From Leptodontidium sp. MPI-SDFR-AT-0119 (taxonomy: Eukaryota > Ascomycota > Leotiomycetes > Helotiales > Leptodontidiaceae), in assembly GCA_020726505.1 (NCBI GenBank), contig JAHLEZ010000020.1, forward strand, positions 868,001-932,000: a DNA stretch of 64,000 nucleotides, read 5' to 3'. Within the stretch, counting starts at the first letter, position 1. Each line of letters opens with the position of its first letter. The position numbers were made by a program, and so were the translations under genes. Below are positions 22,831 to 34,149 of the stretch, piece by piece. Under the pieces are notes generated by a model. That model searched no databases. It was not told where the DNA came from and worked only from the letters and a program-made list of their open reading frames with translations.

Positions 22831-23018
22831 TCGCGGGCTGACTCCCTAGCGGAGTCGGGGCGCGGGGGAACAACAACACGTCGGCGTCAGCAACGCACAC
22901 ACAGGGATGTATGTGGACCTTCCAGATAACTTCACCGTCAGTCCAATCACAGACACATCAATGCAATGGTCAAAGTGGAAGCGAACGACGGGCAGTTGTT
23001 GGCTGCATCCGCTTTAAG

Positions 23019-24076
23019 TCATGGCCCGAAGATATCGATCGCTTTCAGGTCCAGCCCTTGGACCACTGTCGATACAACTGGCTTAATCCTCTTCTCCTTA
23101 ACAAAGCGTATCATTTCTCCGAAATCCTTCCTAGACCCCATTGTACTACCCTTTACTTCGATGTTTCTCATGACAGCTTGCATGAGAAAAGGAAGCTTGG
23201 GTCCCAATGTCATGCCATATATAGCAATCACACCTCCGGGCTGCCAATTCTTAGCAAATCCCAACAATTTTATTAAAAACAATGGCTTACCTTCAATATT
23301 TTTATTGACTTCTCAATGATATCTCCGCCAGCCCCATCAATGATGGCGTCCATTTTAACACCCTTGGTCATCTCCATAAGATCTTTCTCCCAATATTTGT
23401 CTCTGTAGGTCACCCCCCCTTTCGCGCCTCTTTGCTGTGCCTTTTCCAGTTTCTGCTGGCTTCCACTGGTAACATACACCTCCGTTCCCACTTCTCTCGC
23501 GAAATCTAGAGCCATCAAGGCTACCCCTCCACCAATGCCTGTGATCAACAGTTTCTTTCCAGGACCAATTTGCTGGGCGCACTTGATCATCACGGCTCTC
23601 CACGCAGTCAGCCCCGTGACTGGAAATGCGGCAGCTTCGACGTCGTCAAGATGTTCAGGCGCCTCTTCGAGCTCACGCTGGTCAATGAGCATGTATTCCT
23701 GCAGCGTCCCGTTCTTGTATCGAGCTGTGCCGCCTAGAAGAGCGTAGCCGCCCTCAGCTTCAGGAGCAAAATCATCTGAATCCCACCCAATCGCTGGAGA
23801 AAGAATGACCCTCTTCCCTTTCCAATGGACACTCGCATCGGCGCCAATTTCCGCAACAATGCCACATCCATCTGCCCACTGGGTAACACCAAAGGCTACG
23901 TTTGGATATAGATTCTGCCGAATGAAGAGATCTCGATGATTCATTGCTGCGGCATGGATTTTCACTAAAACCTCAGTACCTGTTGGCGAGGCTTTCCGGA
24001 CGTTGTCGAGACTGAGTGGATAGTAGACGTGGCCTGGGCTGCCTTCAGCACGAGCAATAGATACTGATTTAGGCAT
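23019..24076 (-). CDS. Quinone oxidoreductase-like / zinc-type alcohol dehydrogenase-like protein (MDR)
   Basis: Exons 24076-23291 and 23240-23019 with a 50-nt intron give 335 residues. The acceptor after TTGGCAG is preferred because it gives LK|PGGVIAIYG, the usual MDR text. A GroES-like N-terminal part (VLVKIHAAAMNHRDLFIRQ) precedes a Rossmann part with LITGIGGGVALMALDFA and VYVTSGSQQKLEKAQ. The Cys/His zinc ligands of classical alcohol dehydrogenases are not present, so NAD(P)H-dependent quinone or enone reduction is more likely. The C-terminus ends at IDIFGP, roughly 10-15 residues short of the usual FGKLV-type end, perhaps a small truncation. Confidence 0.85.
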
Positions 24077-24807
24077 GTTGAAGATGAATGACAGCTCTGT
24101 AGACGATAGTCACGTTTGCAGACAAAGCAGGGAGTAGATTTTATGAATTGTTCGCACGATGCGCCGAATGCAATTTGAAGAAGTATCCGAAGGTCACGGC
24201 CACACAAACAGCATCGACGAATAAGAACAAGAACCAAGAACACACCCTACCGAACTGAAGGGTAGACAGTTCTACGTCGTAATCTGTCTATGAAGTGGAG
24301 TGAAACCGTCCCCACAGCTCAAAATGGCTGACGAAGCACTAGAACAACATGCAGGGACGACGGGATCGTGAGCGTTTGGCCCGGGTTCCCCCAACGTGCA
24401 GGACAGTTTTTGCCACAGTCCGAAGCGCTAGAGTATCAAGAAGTAGTGCCCTTATACTAACTCATATTGCAGGCTCGAGCGATACGCTAGTATGCTTGCA
24501 CATATTCTTTGCAGAAGAGGCTGGAATACCCGTTGCTGATCCTCCTACCCTGCGTGCCTACAGTCGTGTTTTTACACCCATGAACGAAACGATGAGGTAC
24601 CGACCTGGACAGACAGACAAAGGAAAAATCATCAGAAGCCTAGCGGCTTGTCCTACCATGGTTCTTAACTCCATACGTGACCTTAGCTGCCCACCGTGGG
24701 TTGCGCAAGACTAATACGAGTATACGGAGGTATAGTCAGCCCGCGACGAAGACTATGCATGATTTGGAGGCCGATCCCCATGAGAGAGCAAGCGAGGCGA
24801 GGGGAAG
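24077..24807. other. Intergenic region
   Basis: No supported gene; a plus-strand frame (24349-24714) has no recognisable feature. Confidence 0.4.
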
Positions 24808-24931
24808 GTGGGCACGGCATGAGTTGTGGGGACGGGGCGGCAATGACCACAGCCGCTTGGTTACGTTCCCCGCGTCTTGTTTCATAGTTGGTGCGATCAC
24901 GTGAACCAATATTCCTTGGGGATTACTCTCC
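24808..24931 (+). repeat. 5' part of duplicated beta-lactamase upstream region (locus B), left of LINE
   Basis: Reverse complement similarity to 22.69-22.82 kb (GGCATGAGTTGTGGGGACG in both). This is the distal upstream region of locus B, cut off from its gene by the LINE insertion. Confidence 0.65.
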
Positions 24932-24946
24932 ATGCCGTCAGAAGGG
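24932..24946 (+). repeat. LINE target-site duplication, left copy
   Basis: ATGCCGTCAGAAGGG, repeated exactly at 30967-30981. Confidence 0.93.
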
Positions 24947-25097
24947 AAACATCACAAACAGCGAGAACGTAATTTTTGGAATTGAACAACGAAAACCGCA
25001 TCTAGCAGCCCTCCTTTTGACCAGTTGAGACGCCTAAGCCTTTGCGCATTACCCAGTGTGACATAGGCAGTATGGCGACAACGTGGCCTCAAGTGGC

Positions 25098-26804
25098 ATG
25101 GCCAACGACCCCCGAGAGCATGCTGCATACCTCAGCGATTACCTCAGGAAAGCACTCGTCTGTATTGACTCCGCCGGAGACCAGCCGGTGCCGAAGCCTC
25201 TTGTCAAGACTATGATCGCAGCCATGAGCGTCCTGATTTCCAAGTTCCAGAATACCCCTGACCTCACCGCCGTCGTCCAAGCCATTACAACTATCCAGAG
25301 CGACCTCAAAACAACAGCAGAGACGGTACAATCCACGGCGATCCAAGTTCAGCAGAATACAACAACGCAGCAGCACATGGCTACGCTGAGCCAGGAGACC
25401 AATCAAGCCGTGAAGGAAGCTGCCGAGATACGACGAACAACTACCGGACTTTTGCAAGAGACGAACGACATAGCCAAAGCGATAAATGATACAACCAAGA
25501 CAACGAATGATATGGTGAAAGTTGTACAGTACGCTCCGCCCTCTAAGGCTTCATACGCGTCGGTATTGAGTAGCAATGCGGCTCCTCTTAGCAGACCAAT
25601 CACAATATCCACTCAGACATCATCGTTCATTCAAGCGCAACGTGAGATCATCGTGAAGATTACAGACACATCCACTATCGAGAGCCTCCGAGCCAAGAAC
25701 CCCAGAAACTTACAGAACCACGTTGACCGAGCGATTGAACAGAGCAGGAACAAACACATTGAACGGATCCGCGTAGCATCAGCTAACCAACTAAAAAGCG
25801 GAGACCTTAGCATCAAGACGTCAAACAGAAACGATGCAGAGGCCTTGAAACAATTCGCAAACGACTGGATAAACCGGATTGGAAGAGGCACAAGTATACG
25901 GCTGCCGACATATGGAATTCTGGCGCACGGCATTAGGACCAGCTCAATGGACACGGAGAAGTTCGATGAGATCAAGGCCGAGCTCCTGCACGACAACAGA
26001 CCGTTCATACCCAATGCGGACATCAAATACATTGGATGGCTATCAAGAGCAGCGAGTACAAAGTCAGCTTCGACCATTATCGTCGAGTTCACCAATCCGG
26101 AAGACGCAAACAAGATCATCGACGAAGGTCTCATTTGGCAAGGCGAGGCTTTTCAATGTGAGAGATATGACAGACAGTGCCGACTGAAGCAATGCTACAA
26201 GTGTCAAAAATACGGCCACATAGGAACCCAGTGCAAAGCGAGCACAGCATGTGGCTACTGTGCAGAACCGCACAGCTCGAAAGATTGCCCCACCAAGGTC
26301 GACAAGTCCGCCGTAAGGAAATGTGCTGTGTGCAAGGGAGCACACGAGGCGTGGAATAATCGATGTCCCGTCCGGAAGGTCGAGTTGAGCAAGGTGAAAG
26401 CCGCATACGATGCCCGACAACCATACCATTTTGTCCCACCAACGAAGGAGAGGCCACCAATGGAACGCACTATTATCGAAGCTACGCCAGCGGAAGCGAC
26501 AGCAATGATGAATGGAACCCAGCGAGGCAGGCCAAGTGCCACTACAGCAAGGCCATCATCGCTGACGCCAACACTACCACCAGGCAGACAGAACTCCAGG
26601 AGCAAGTCCCCAACGAAAGGAAGAGCCCCAAAGAGGGTCCACTTGGGAAACGGGCTAGACAGCATGCAAGATGAGAACGAGGACACAATCATGGTTGAGG
26701 ACAGCCAGAGACCGCGGAGGCTACACGTGCCTTCAAGACGAGCACTGGAGTCAATCACAGCGAACTCACTACTCAGTTCCCAATGGAGTACAGATGAACC
26801 ATGA
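25098..26804 (+). CDS. LINE ORF1 (gag-like nucleic-acid-binding protein)
   Basis: 568 codons from the first ATG (25098). Residues about 50-150 are Gln/Thr-rich and helical (coiled-coil-like). Toward the end two or three CCHC-type zinc knuckles follow: CYKCQKYGHIGTQC, CGYCAEPHSSKDC and CAVCKGAHEAWNNRC. The C-terminal tail is basic and Ser/Pro-rich. The protein should bind the LINE RNA to form the ribonucleoprotein. The stop codon overlaps the ORF2 start as ATGA (26801-26804), suggesting termination-reinitiation for ORF2 translation. Confidence 0.9.
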   Translation: MANDPREHAAYLSDYLRKALVCIDSAGDQPVPKPLVKTMIAAMSVLISKFQNTPDLTAVVQAITTIQSDLKTTAETVQSTAIQVQQNTTTQQHMATLSQETNQAVKEAAEIRRTTTGLLQETNDIAKAINDTTKTTNDMVKVVQYAPPSKASYASVLSSNAAPLSRPITISTQTSSFIQAQREIIVKITDTSTIESLRAKNPRNLQNHVDRAIEQSRNKHIERIRVASANQLKSGDLSIKTSNRNDAEALKQFANDWINRIGRGTSIRLPTYGILAHGIRTSSMDTEKFDEIKAELLHDNRPFIPNADIKYIGWLSRAASTKSASTIIVEFTNPEDANKIIDEGLIWQGEAFQCERYDRQCRLKQCYKCQKYGHIGTQCKASTACGYCAEPHSSKDCPTKVDKSAVRKCAVCKGAHEAWNNRCPVRKVELSKVKAAYDARQPYHFVPPTKERPPMERTIIEATPAEATAMMNGTQRGRPSATTARPSSLTPTLPPGRQNSRSKSPTKGRAPKRVHLGNGLDSMQDENEDTIMVEDSQRPRRLHVPSRRALESITANSLLSSQWSTDEP

Positions 26805-29800
26805 ACTATAGCGAAAAAGGCATAAAGATCCTACAGTACAACGTCATGAAATCGAGGGACGTAGTTATGGCAACACTGCTACGCGACCCAAGGATCCAGG
26901 AGTACGATATTCTAGCGCTCCAGGAACCATGGAGGAACCCCTTCATCTCGACGACTCACAACCCAATCACACACTCTTTTCATCTCTGCTTCCCCAACGA
27001 CAGCAGAGAAGCACCAGCGAGGGTTTGCTTCTTTGTCAACAAGAGAATAGACCCAAACAGGTGGAGATTTACAGACCACACACGAGACCTGTGCACAATT
27101 GAAATCACGACAAAAACCCCGGCCACAGAGACAGCAACAAAGATATATATACACAACGTATATAACTCCCCGAGATCGTCAGACCACAGGACGAGTTGCC
27201 TACCACACCTTAGAACGGCACTCTCTGCCAACCAGGAAGAAGAACAAATCATCTTGGGTGATTTCAACCTACACCACGAACTTTGGGGCGGCCTGACGGT
27301 ACGAGAAAGAGATCCAGAAGCAGACGACTTGATTGATCTCGTCGAAGATTTTCAACTTGGCAGTCTCCTGCCAACTGGTACAATCACATACGATGACAAG
27401 AATGCACAAAGTTGCATAGACCTCTGTTACGGCACGCAAGACCTCGTGAATAGAGTCATCACTTGTAGCGTAGACCCCAGCATGGATCACAACTCGGACC
27501 ACCTCCCTATCACAACTAGGCTAGATCTCAGAATCGTGCAACGGCCAAAGGTAGATACACACGATTGGTCTAGCATGGACGAGAAAGAATTCCGAATACA
27601 TCTTGCACGTGAGCTACCGCCTCTTCGATGCCCCAAGACAAAGACCGCACTGGACAGATATGTAAGAGAGGTGGTAACTGCTACACAGGCAGCTATTAGC
27701 CATTCTACGCCATTGAAAAGATGGTCCCCAAGAGCACGGGCCGGCTGGACCACCGAATGTAAGGAAATACAACTTAAGACGCGAAGGCTTAAGCGCCAGA
27801 ATGGCCGAGTACAGACGGAGGAGAGCTGGGAGGCATACCGCACAGCTCGAAACCAGAAGGGAAGGATAATCCACAGAGCCTTACTCCAAGGTCACCGGGA
27901 GCAGGTCGAAAGAGCCATGAAGAGTCCGGAGAGCATGTGGAAACTAGCAAAGTGGGCAAGAAATCGGGAGGTGGTGACGGCCACAACGACTCCGGCGCTG
28001 AAGGACCCCACAACAGGCACCGAGTATACAGAAGTGCAAGACAAAGCACGCCTTCTCAAAAACACGTTCTTCCCAACCCCACCAGAACCAGACCTTCAAG
28101 ACATAAACGAAGCCGAATACCAAAACCAGATCCCTTTCCCGGACATCACAGAGAAGGAAGTTCATCAAACCATTACCCTGACACTTCCAATGAAAGCGGC
28201 AGGACCCGATGGCATTATAAATCGAGTCCTCCACGTTGCCGCTACCCAAATAGCCCCCCATCTGACGAAAATATTCAACTGGAGCTTACGTCTTGGATAC
28301 TGCCCAGCGCACTTTCGACAGTCAACGACTATAGTTCTCAGAAAACCCGGCAAGGATGACTACACCATACCCAAAGCGTACCGACCGATAGCCCTGCTCA
28401 ATACCATGGGGGAAATCATGGACGCGATAATCGCAAGGAGAATCAGCTACGTGACAGAGATGCACCAACTGTTACCGAGCACTCACATCGGGGGACGCAA
28501 GGGGAGATCCACTGACCATGCACTACACGTCATTATTGAAAAGATATATGAAGCTTGGAACTCACCAGATCCGCAGGTGGCAAGTCTTCTCCTACTTGAC
28601 GTCTCTGGAGCATTCGATAATGTTTCACATGTACGACTGCTACACAATCTCCGGAAACGCCGAATAGATGAGAGAACAGTTAGGTGGATAGCCAGCTTCC
28701 TAGAAGACCGGAGCACGGTCATCAGCTTCGACACATTCAGATCAGAAGTGTATAAAACGACCACGGGCATCCCCCAAGGATCGCCGCTGTCACTCATTCT
28801 GTATCTATTCTACAACGCCGACTTGGTAGAAATCTGCAACCAGGAGCCTAATACTGTAGCCCCAGGATACGTTGATGATGTTGCCATTCTGCGATGGGGT
28901 AGCTCAATCGAAGAGACCTGCAACGGGCTAACAGAAACTATGCAAAAAGCTAACGCCTGGGCAAAGAGACATGCATCAGTATTCGCACCAAGCAAGTTCC
29001 AGTTGACCCATTACACAAGAAGGCGCCAGTTGGAGCTTGACCGCCAAGTACAAGTAGACCAGACGGCAGTTCGCCCATCTGCAAGCAGCAAATATCTTGG
29101 GGTCACACTCGACACGGCGCTGAATTGGAAGCATCATATTCAGAACATAATAACGAAAATCTCGAAGTCCATTGGTGCTCTGACAAGCCTGGCGGGCTCG
29201 ACATGGGGAGCAAGCGTCACAGAGCTCAGAAGGATCTACCAAGCGGTTGTCATCCCTCAGATGATGTATAGCTGTTCGGCATGGTCGGTCGCTCATGAAC
29301 GAGGGGAAGGCTACACAAAACAGACCATCGACTCCCTGAAAAGACTTCAAGCGAAAGCGGCCAGAATCATTGGAGGCGCATACAAAGCAACATCAGGCCC
29401 GGCCCTGGATATAGAGCTCTACCTCCTCCCCATAGAGCAACGGATCTGGAAAACAAGCTCCGAGACGGTCAGCAGAATCCTCTCAACAGACAAGATGCCG
29501 GCCCTAGCAGGATTTCGACTTCTCAGGACTACAACAAGCCGAGGAAGACAGACACCATACCTGAGCCCTCTAGCACACACCTACAGACGCCTCCATCAGC
29601 GCCGAGGCGAGACGATCGAAGAACAGGAAGTCATCCCACCCTACCTTGCACCACCATGGTGGCAGGGACCGAACTTGAGGATCGCACCGAGCCCAGAAAT
29701 AGCCAGGACTCAGCACAAAGAGTTTCTCAAGCGCCCTTCGAACAGCATCTTCGTCTATACCGACGGCAGTGGCATTGACAACCACATAGGGGCCGCAGCA

Positions 29801-30726
29801 GTATCGCCCTTAACCCGATGCACAAAAATGGCGCACATGGGGAACAGTGAAACCTCGACGGTATACGCAGCTGAGTTACAAGGCATCAACTTGGCTCTTC
29901 AAATTGCAGACGATGATGCAGAGAAAGGGAACAAGAGAGACAGGGTGGTCATTTTTACGGACAATCAAGCGGCCATCAGGACATTTCAGGCTCCAACCGG
30001 CAGATCAGGTGTATTGCGGAGGCCATACCACTGATAGATAAACTACAAAGAGTCCGAAGGACGCCAGTCGAGATAAGATGGGTCCCAGCCCACACGGGCA
30101 TCTGGGGAAATGAAGCAGCAGACAGGGCAGCCAAAACGGCAGCTAGACAATACATAGGAGCTAGCCCAGGAACCCCGAATGTCACGCAACCAAAGACATA
30201 CCATTTACAAACAACCCTAAAGACCTGGATCATGAGGCAAACAAAAGCTGAATGGAGAAACAACTGGGAAATAGAGACGCGGGGACGAACCACATTCAAA
30301 CATACTCCATGTCCAACACACAAAGTCCTGCGAATACACCACGGCTTAAAGAAGTGGCAAAGCGCTATACTCATCCAGATGCGCACAGAGAAAATTGGGA
30401 TAAGGGACTTCTTGTGGAAAAGGAAGATACCAGGGCTTGATGACCCGGGATGTGACTGTGGCGAAGGACGACAAACCGTGGGCCACGTCCTAATGAGGTG
30501 CCGGAAATATCTTAACTTACGACGGAGGGAATTTGGCAGGGGAGGACGAATAGACCTAAGGGCAATCTTGAACGAGCCAAAATTAGTCACAAAAGCAATA
30601 CGATTTATGGAACAGACGCACCTCCTTGGGCAATTTCGGAGTTGCTGTACAGCGCGCAGAGACGAAGTGGAACACTGGGGGGAGACTGAAGGTACAACGA
30701 CACTGGGTGGCTATCAGGAGCGGTAG
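26801..30726 (+). pseudogene. LINE ORF2 (endonuclease - reverse transcriptase - RNase H), frameshifted
   Basis: Open from 26801 to 30034: ILQYNVMKSRD and DILALQEPWRNPF (apurinic-type endonuclease), LGDFNLHHELWGG, SDHLPI; RT motifs LLLLDVSGAFDNVSH, GIPQGSPLSLILYLFYNADL and YVDDVAIL; then RNase H with YTDGSGIDNHIGAAAVSP and VIFTDNQAAIRTFQ. After GRSGV the frame breaks (about 30010-30020): relative to the related copy at 12.16 kb four bases are missing. The C-terminal part (EIRWVPAHTGIWGNEAADRA ... CDCGEGRQTVGHVLMRC) continues in another frame to 30726. EN and RT look intact, so partial activity in trans cannot be excluded. Confidence 0.9.
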
Positions 30727-30966
30727 CCAAGGAGCCTGATATACCCTTAAAGAACAAGCAAAGCACTCCTTTGACGCCTATGTAAATAGTCGTAGATAGG
30801 AGCCAGACCGTCCAGTGGAGGAGGTTGCTGGTCACGTTATCGTGATGAAGTGAAGTTGCGACTACCGAATATGGTCAGGCGCACTTCGGCAAGGCCGAAG
30901 CTGGATCATTCCGGCATAGCAGTCCTGCGGACTGCTGGATCCGTGTATGACATAATCAATCAATCA

Positions 30967-30981
30967 ATGCCGTCAGAAGGG
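30967..30981 (+). repeat. LINE target-site duplication, right copy
   Basis: Exact copy of 24932-24946, directly after the AATC tail repeats. Confidence 0.93.
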
Positions 30982-31328
30982 TACCTATTTCTCCGGCCGT
31001 CACGTCACGCAGGGATGTTCGCTGATCTTCGCAAGGAAACGTGCAAAGATAAGGATAAATAATGTTCATCGTGCTTAAATACGTAATGATTGTAAATATC
31101 TAGGTCTGAGGCTTCTGTTGGACTCATTTCACGGACACCCTAGCCCCTGGGACTCAAAGCAACATCCTGGCCATCAGCAAGAGGACTTGAATATAAAAGA
31201 CCATCTGTTCTGATTACTGTCGAACAGACCCACACTGCATCGTAGCTTCAGCTTCATCTGGTCGTATTATCTTCATTCACTCAACCTACCCCCACCGACC
31301 TTTCTTACTTGTCAAAGACACCGCCAAA
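30982..31328 (+). promoter_or_regulatory. Duplicated beta-lactamase upstream region (locus B), right of LINE
   Basis: Continues the upstream region broken by the LINE. It contains AATATAAAAGACCATCT (31189-31205), a possible TATA-like box about 120 bp before the ATG, and GCATCGTAGCTTC and CATTCACTCAACCTACC, shared with loci A and C. Confidence 0.6.
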
Positions 31329-31552
31329 ATGCCTGTCAGCGCACAAGCACCTGGTAAGATCGTGTCTGCTCTCGACAATGTGACCTCTAAAGGCTCTATT
31401 CCCGGTATGGTTTTTGTATCTGTGGATCGCAATGGCGGCCTCGTTGCAACCCATTGCTCTGGAAAAGTCGGTAATGGAAAACCAACACCAATGTCACTTG
31501 ATACCGTCTTCTGGATCGCCAGCTGCACGAAGATGATCACGGGCATAGCATG
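31329..31552 (+). pseudogene. Beta-lactamase-like locus B: N-terminal fragment
   Basis: Encodes MPVSAQAPGKIVSALDNVTS through SLDTVFWIASCTKMITGIAC, very close to residues 1-74 of the intact gene at 32.8-34.1 kb, including the SxxK nucleophile motif SCTK. After TGCATGC the sequence diverges abruptly and the frame becomes unrelated (CSLNKAWGSLAVS). Everything after the SxxK helix, including the Tyr general base, is missing, so the product cannot be active. Confidence 0.85.
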
Positions 31553-32806
31553 CAGCCTGAACAAAGCCTGGGGAAGCCTCGCTGTCAGTCGATTGATTTG
31601 CCCCAGGCTCTGCCACTGTCTGCACAGCCCAACCAGCCTACTCTCTCCTCACAAGCCTCTCTTCTCAACGGTTTCCCATGGCCTTACTCGCTCCTGTTGC
31701 CGCGTTGCACTTCTGCACACGCGGTCCCGGCCATAGCCACTGACGCGGCGGGCATTCCTGGGAATTGCTTTAAACCTGCCAGTCCCTGACTTGTCAATTC
31801 CGTCCAGTTCTTTCATGAAAGAGCCCACCGAGCTCTGTCCAAGGTGAGTCATGGGAAATGGCTCGGTCAAGAGAGGCAAAACTGGCACAGTCCCAAGCGG
31901 CCTCTAGCAGTCGCACTTGGCTTGGTGGCAAGACCGCAAGTAATCGCCGCGGCAGCAGAATGCCCTGGCCTTGGTAGGTTTCCGTTGGGGGCGACGTGGT
32001 TTCCCCTGTCTTTCCTATCTATAAGTATTTCTTTCTTCTCCAAAATCTTCCTCCAAGAAGAATAACATTCAGTCTTCCTCGACCCACTCACGCTCTGTCA
32101 CGCCGCCTCACTTTCGCCCTGTCACAAGAAGCAATCAAACATCTACCTGATTGGAGTGGACTTCTCATGTCGAGAATAGAGTAGTCAACAACCAGTAGGA
32201 ACACCTGATAGGTATCTTTCCCTCGATCTAAATGCCTCCTAGAATGGATAGGAGTCACATGACGGATCTGAAGTTCGACAGCAGAAAAGAGACTGACAGC
32301 AATCCTACTTTCTTTTTGTGTATCTAATATTGAGCGAATAAGCAAGCACTTCATCATCCTTCCTCGTGCCAGTCCAGTCTCTAGAAAGATTCTGCAAGAA
32401 AATACGCTAAAATGCCATCCATGAACTCACTCCCAACACGCATGTACGGTAAGCTCACCAAACCATGTCATCTTACGCATCCGTCTTTTGTCCATTGTTA
32501 GATCCCTTGATTGGGAGGGAGTGGGTCGTTGTTTATATCCTTTGGGAAGATGGGGTGAAGATAGATGTATTGGGGAGTGCCGAGGCAGGGGCGGCCCTTT
32601 AAGCAAGTGCTATTTCCCACGGGCTGGATGACTTCACTCCGTCGAACGTTCTTCTGTTCTTCTTTTCAACGTTCACTCATACGTGAAAGCTGGCATCAAC
32701 TGATTTTCTATCGGGTAACAGTACGAATCTGCATTTTTTCTCAAGAGCTGTGGGATTTGATTGGAAACCAAATAAGCATCATCCAAGCACATCCAAGAAC
32801 ATCCCG
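31553..32806. other. Intergenic region between convergent beta-lactamase-like loci
   Basis: No supported gene. An ATG near 32412 (MPSMNSLPTRMY) with a GTAAGC donor-like site right after could be the start of a small gene, but no second exon is convincing. Confidence 0.4.
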
Positions 32807-34149
32807 TTAACCGCTGTAGACTGCGGCCTCGCACTGATCAAGAGCCATCAAAACTTCCATTTCACCCATTGGCATGCACTGACTTGCGATCATACCAGCA
32901 ATACCCTTCTCCCTATCCATCCAATAGTACAGATTCGGGAGTCCACTCCAACTCCCAGTATTTCTCCCCTGCCGCGTCTCCGCCTTACCATCCACATTCG
33001 ACAGCATAAACGTCAGACCCCAGCCTCGCGTCTTATCCTCTTGAGAAAACATCGCTTCCACTACAGGGCTCATCATGTGCGGCTTAGCGGCGGTAGGGAT
33101 TGTGTAAGTGAGTCCAGGGATACTGTCGGTGAACATGATATCAACAGTCCCGGAATTGAGAATGCGGTTGCCAGTCGTTGGAGATATACCGTCGTTCAGC
33201 AAGGTAGCAAGAATTTCTGCCCGCTTATTTAGCAAGCAACGCGCAAACTGATAGGTAGAAAGAAGGCTTACGACAGTACTCAATTGGCTTCGCAAAACAA
33301 CCTCCACCGCCGGAAATCGTAATCTTTGAGCGCTCTTCCGATGTCTTCGCCCTCAAGCTTCTGCGCAACAGGTGGTCGACCTCCCATACTGTGCCATCAG
33401 GCAGTTTCTGATGCATGTACGCAAGGTTCTGAAGCATTTCGTCTGTTGGGAAAAAGCCCATACTCTTGATTCCGAGCGGTTCAAAGATGTACTTGCGGAA
33501 GTAGTCGTCCAAAGACATTCCAGACAGCTCTTCGACAACCATGCCCGCCAAGTCTATGTTTATCTTCAAGTATAATTAGCTGTAGAATTCACTGGTACGA
33601 CTGGCGCAGCAATTAAATGAGACGTACCCCGTATTCCCACGTTTCACCAGGCTGATTGACCAAAGGCATCTCACGGAGCTGCCTCTTATCCACTTCCAGC
33701 TCGTCAAAACCAGCAGGTCTGCTCCAATCCCTCAGCATTGAGTTACTGAGCGGGTACCCAAAACCAGCTGTATGACTCAACAGCATGCGGAGAGTGATAT
33801 CCCTCTTCTTCTCTACCAAACTACCATCTGGCTGGAGGACCTTCTTATCCTTCAACTCAGGAATGATACGATAGAGAGCATTTGCGTCATCAAGACCTAT
33901 CTTGCCTTGCTCTACCATCTGCATGCATGCTATACCCGTGATCATCTTCGTGCAGCTGGCGATCCAGAACACGGTATCAAGTGACATTGGCGTTGGTTTT
34001 TCCTTACCTACTTTTCCGGAGCAGTGCGATGCGATGAGACTGCCACTGCGGTCCACGGATACGAAAACCAGACCGGGAATGGAACCGGTGGAGGTTACAT
34101 TGTCGAGGGCGGATTCGATTTTGCTCTGTGCTTGGGCGTTGATGGGCAT
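32807..34149 (-). CDS. Serine beta-lactamase/transpeptidase-like protein (locus C, intact)
   Basis: Three exons, 34149-33628, 33563-33272 and 33216-32807, introns of 64 and 55 nt, 407 residues. The SxxK motif is S65-C-T-K68 in VFWIASCTKMITGIA; WEYG (about residues 171-174) supplies the tyrosine that acts as general base in class C-like and LovD-like enzymes; a glycine-rich SGGGGCFAKPIEYC and a C-terminal GWGLTFMLSNVDGK follow. This family contains esterases, acyltransferases and peptidases as well as beta-lactamases, so the substrate is open. No signal peptide, hence probably cytosolic. The upstream 600 bp is shared with two broken copies (loci A and B). Confidence 0.88.

Larger units (their letters stand above)
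24947..30966 (+). mobile_element. Full-length Tad-like LINE retrotransposon
   Basis: A 6,020-bp element bounded by a perfect 15-bp target-site duplication. It has a 5' UTR of about 150 bp, ORF1 (gag-like with zinc knuckles), ORF2 (endonuclease, reverse transcriptase, RNase H) overlapping ORF1 by 4 bp, a 240-bp 3' UTR and a tail of AATC repeats instead of poly(A). The order EN-RT-RNase H is as in the Tad/I group of fungal LINEs. The intact target duplication and long open frames indicate a recent insertion, but a frameshift in the RNase H region makes this copy probably non-autonomous. It lies within the upstream region of beta-lactamase-like locus B. Confidence 0.93.

Noticed and set aside
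22775..24845. Inverted repeats near GTCCCCACAACTCATGCCG as transposon ends around the quinone-oxidoreductase gene
   Set aside because: Both are parts of the duplicated beta-lactamase upstream region in opposite orientation, which explains them better.
32412..32460. Start of a small spliced gene (MPSMNSLPTRMY then a donor-like site)
   Set aside because: No matching acceptor and exon found.
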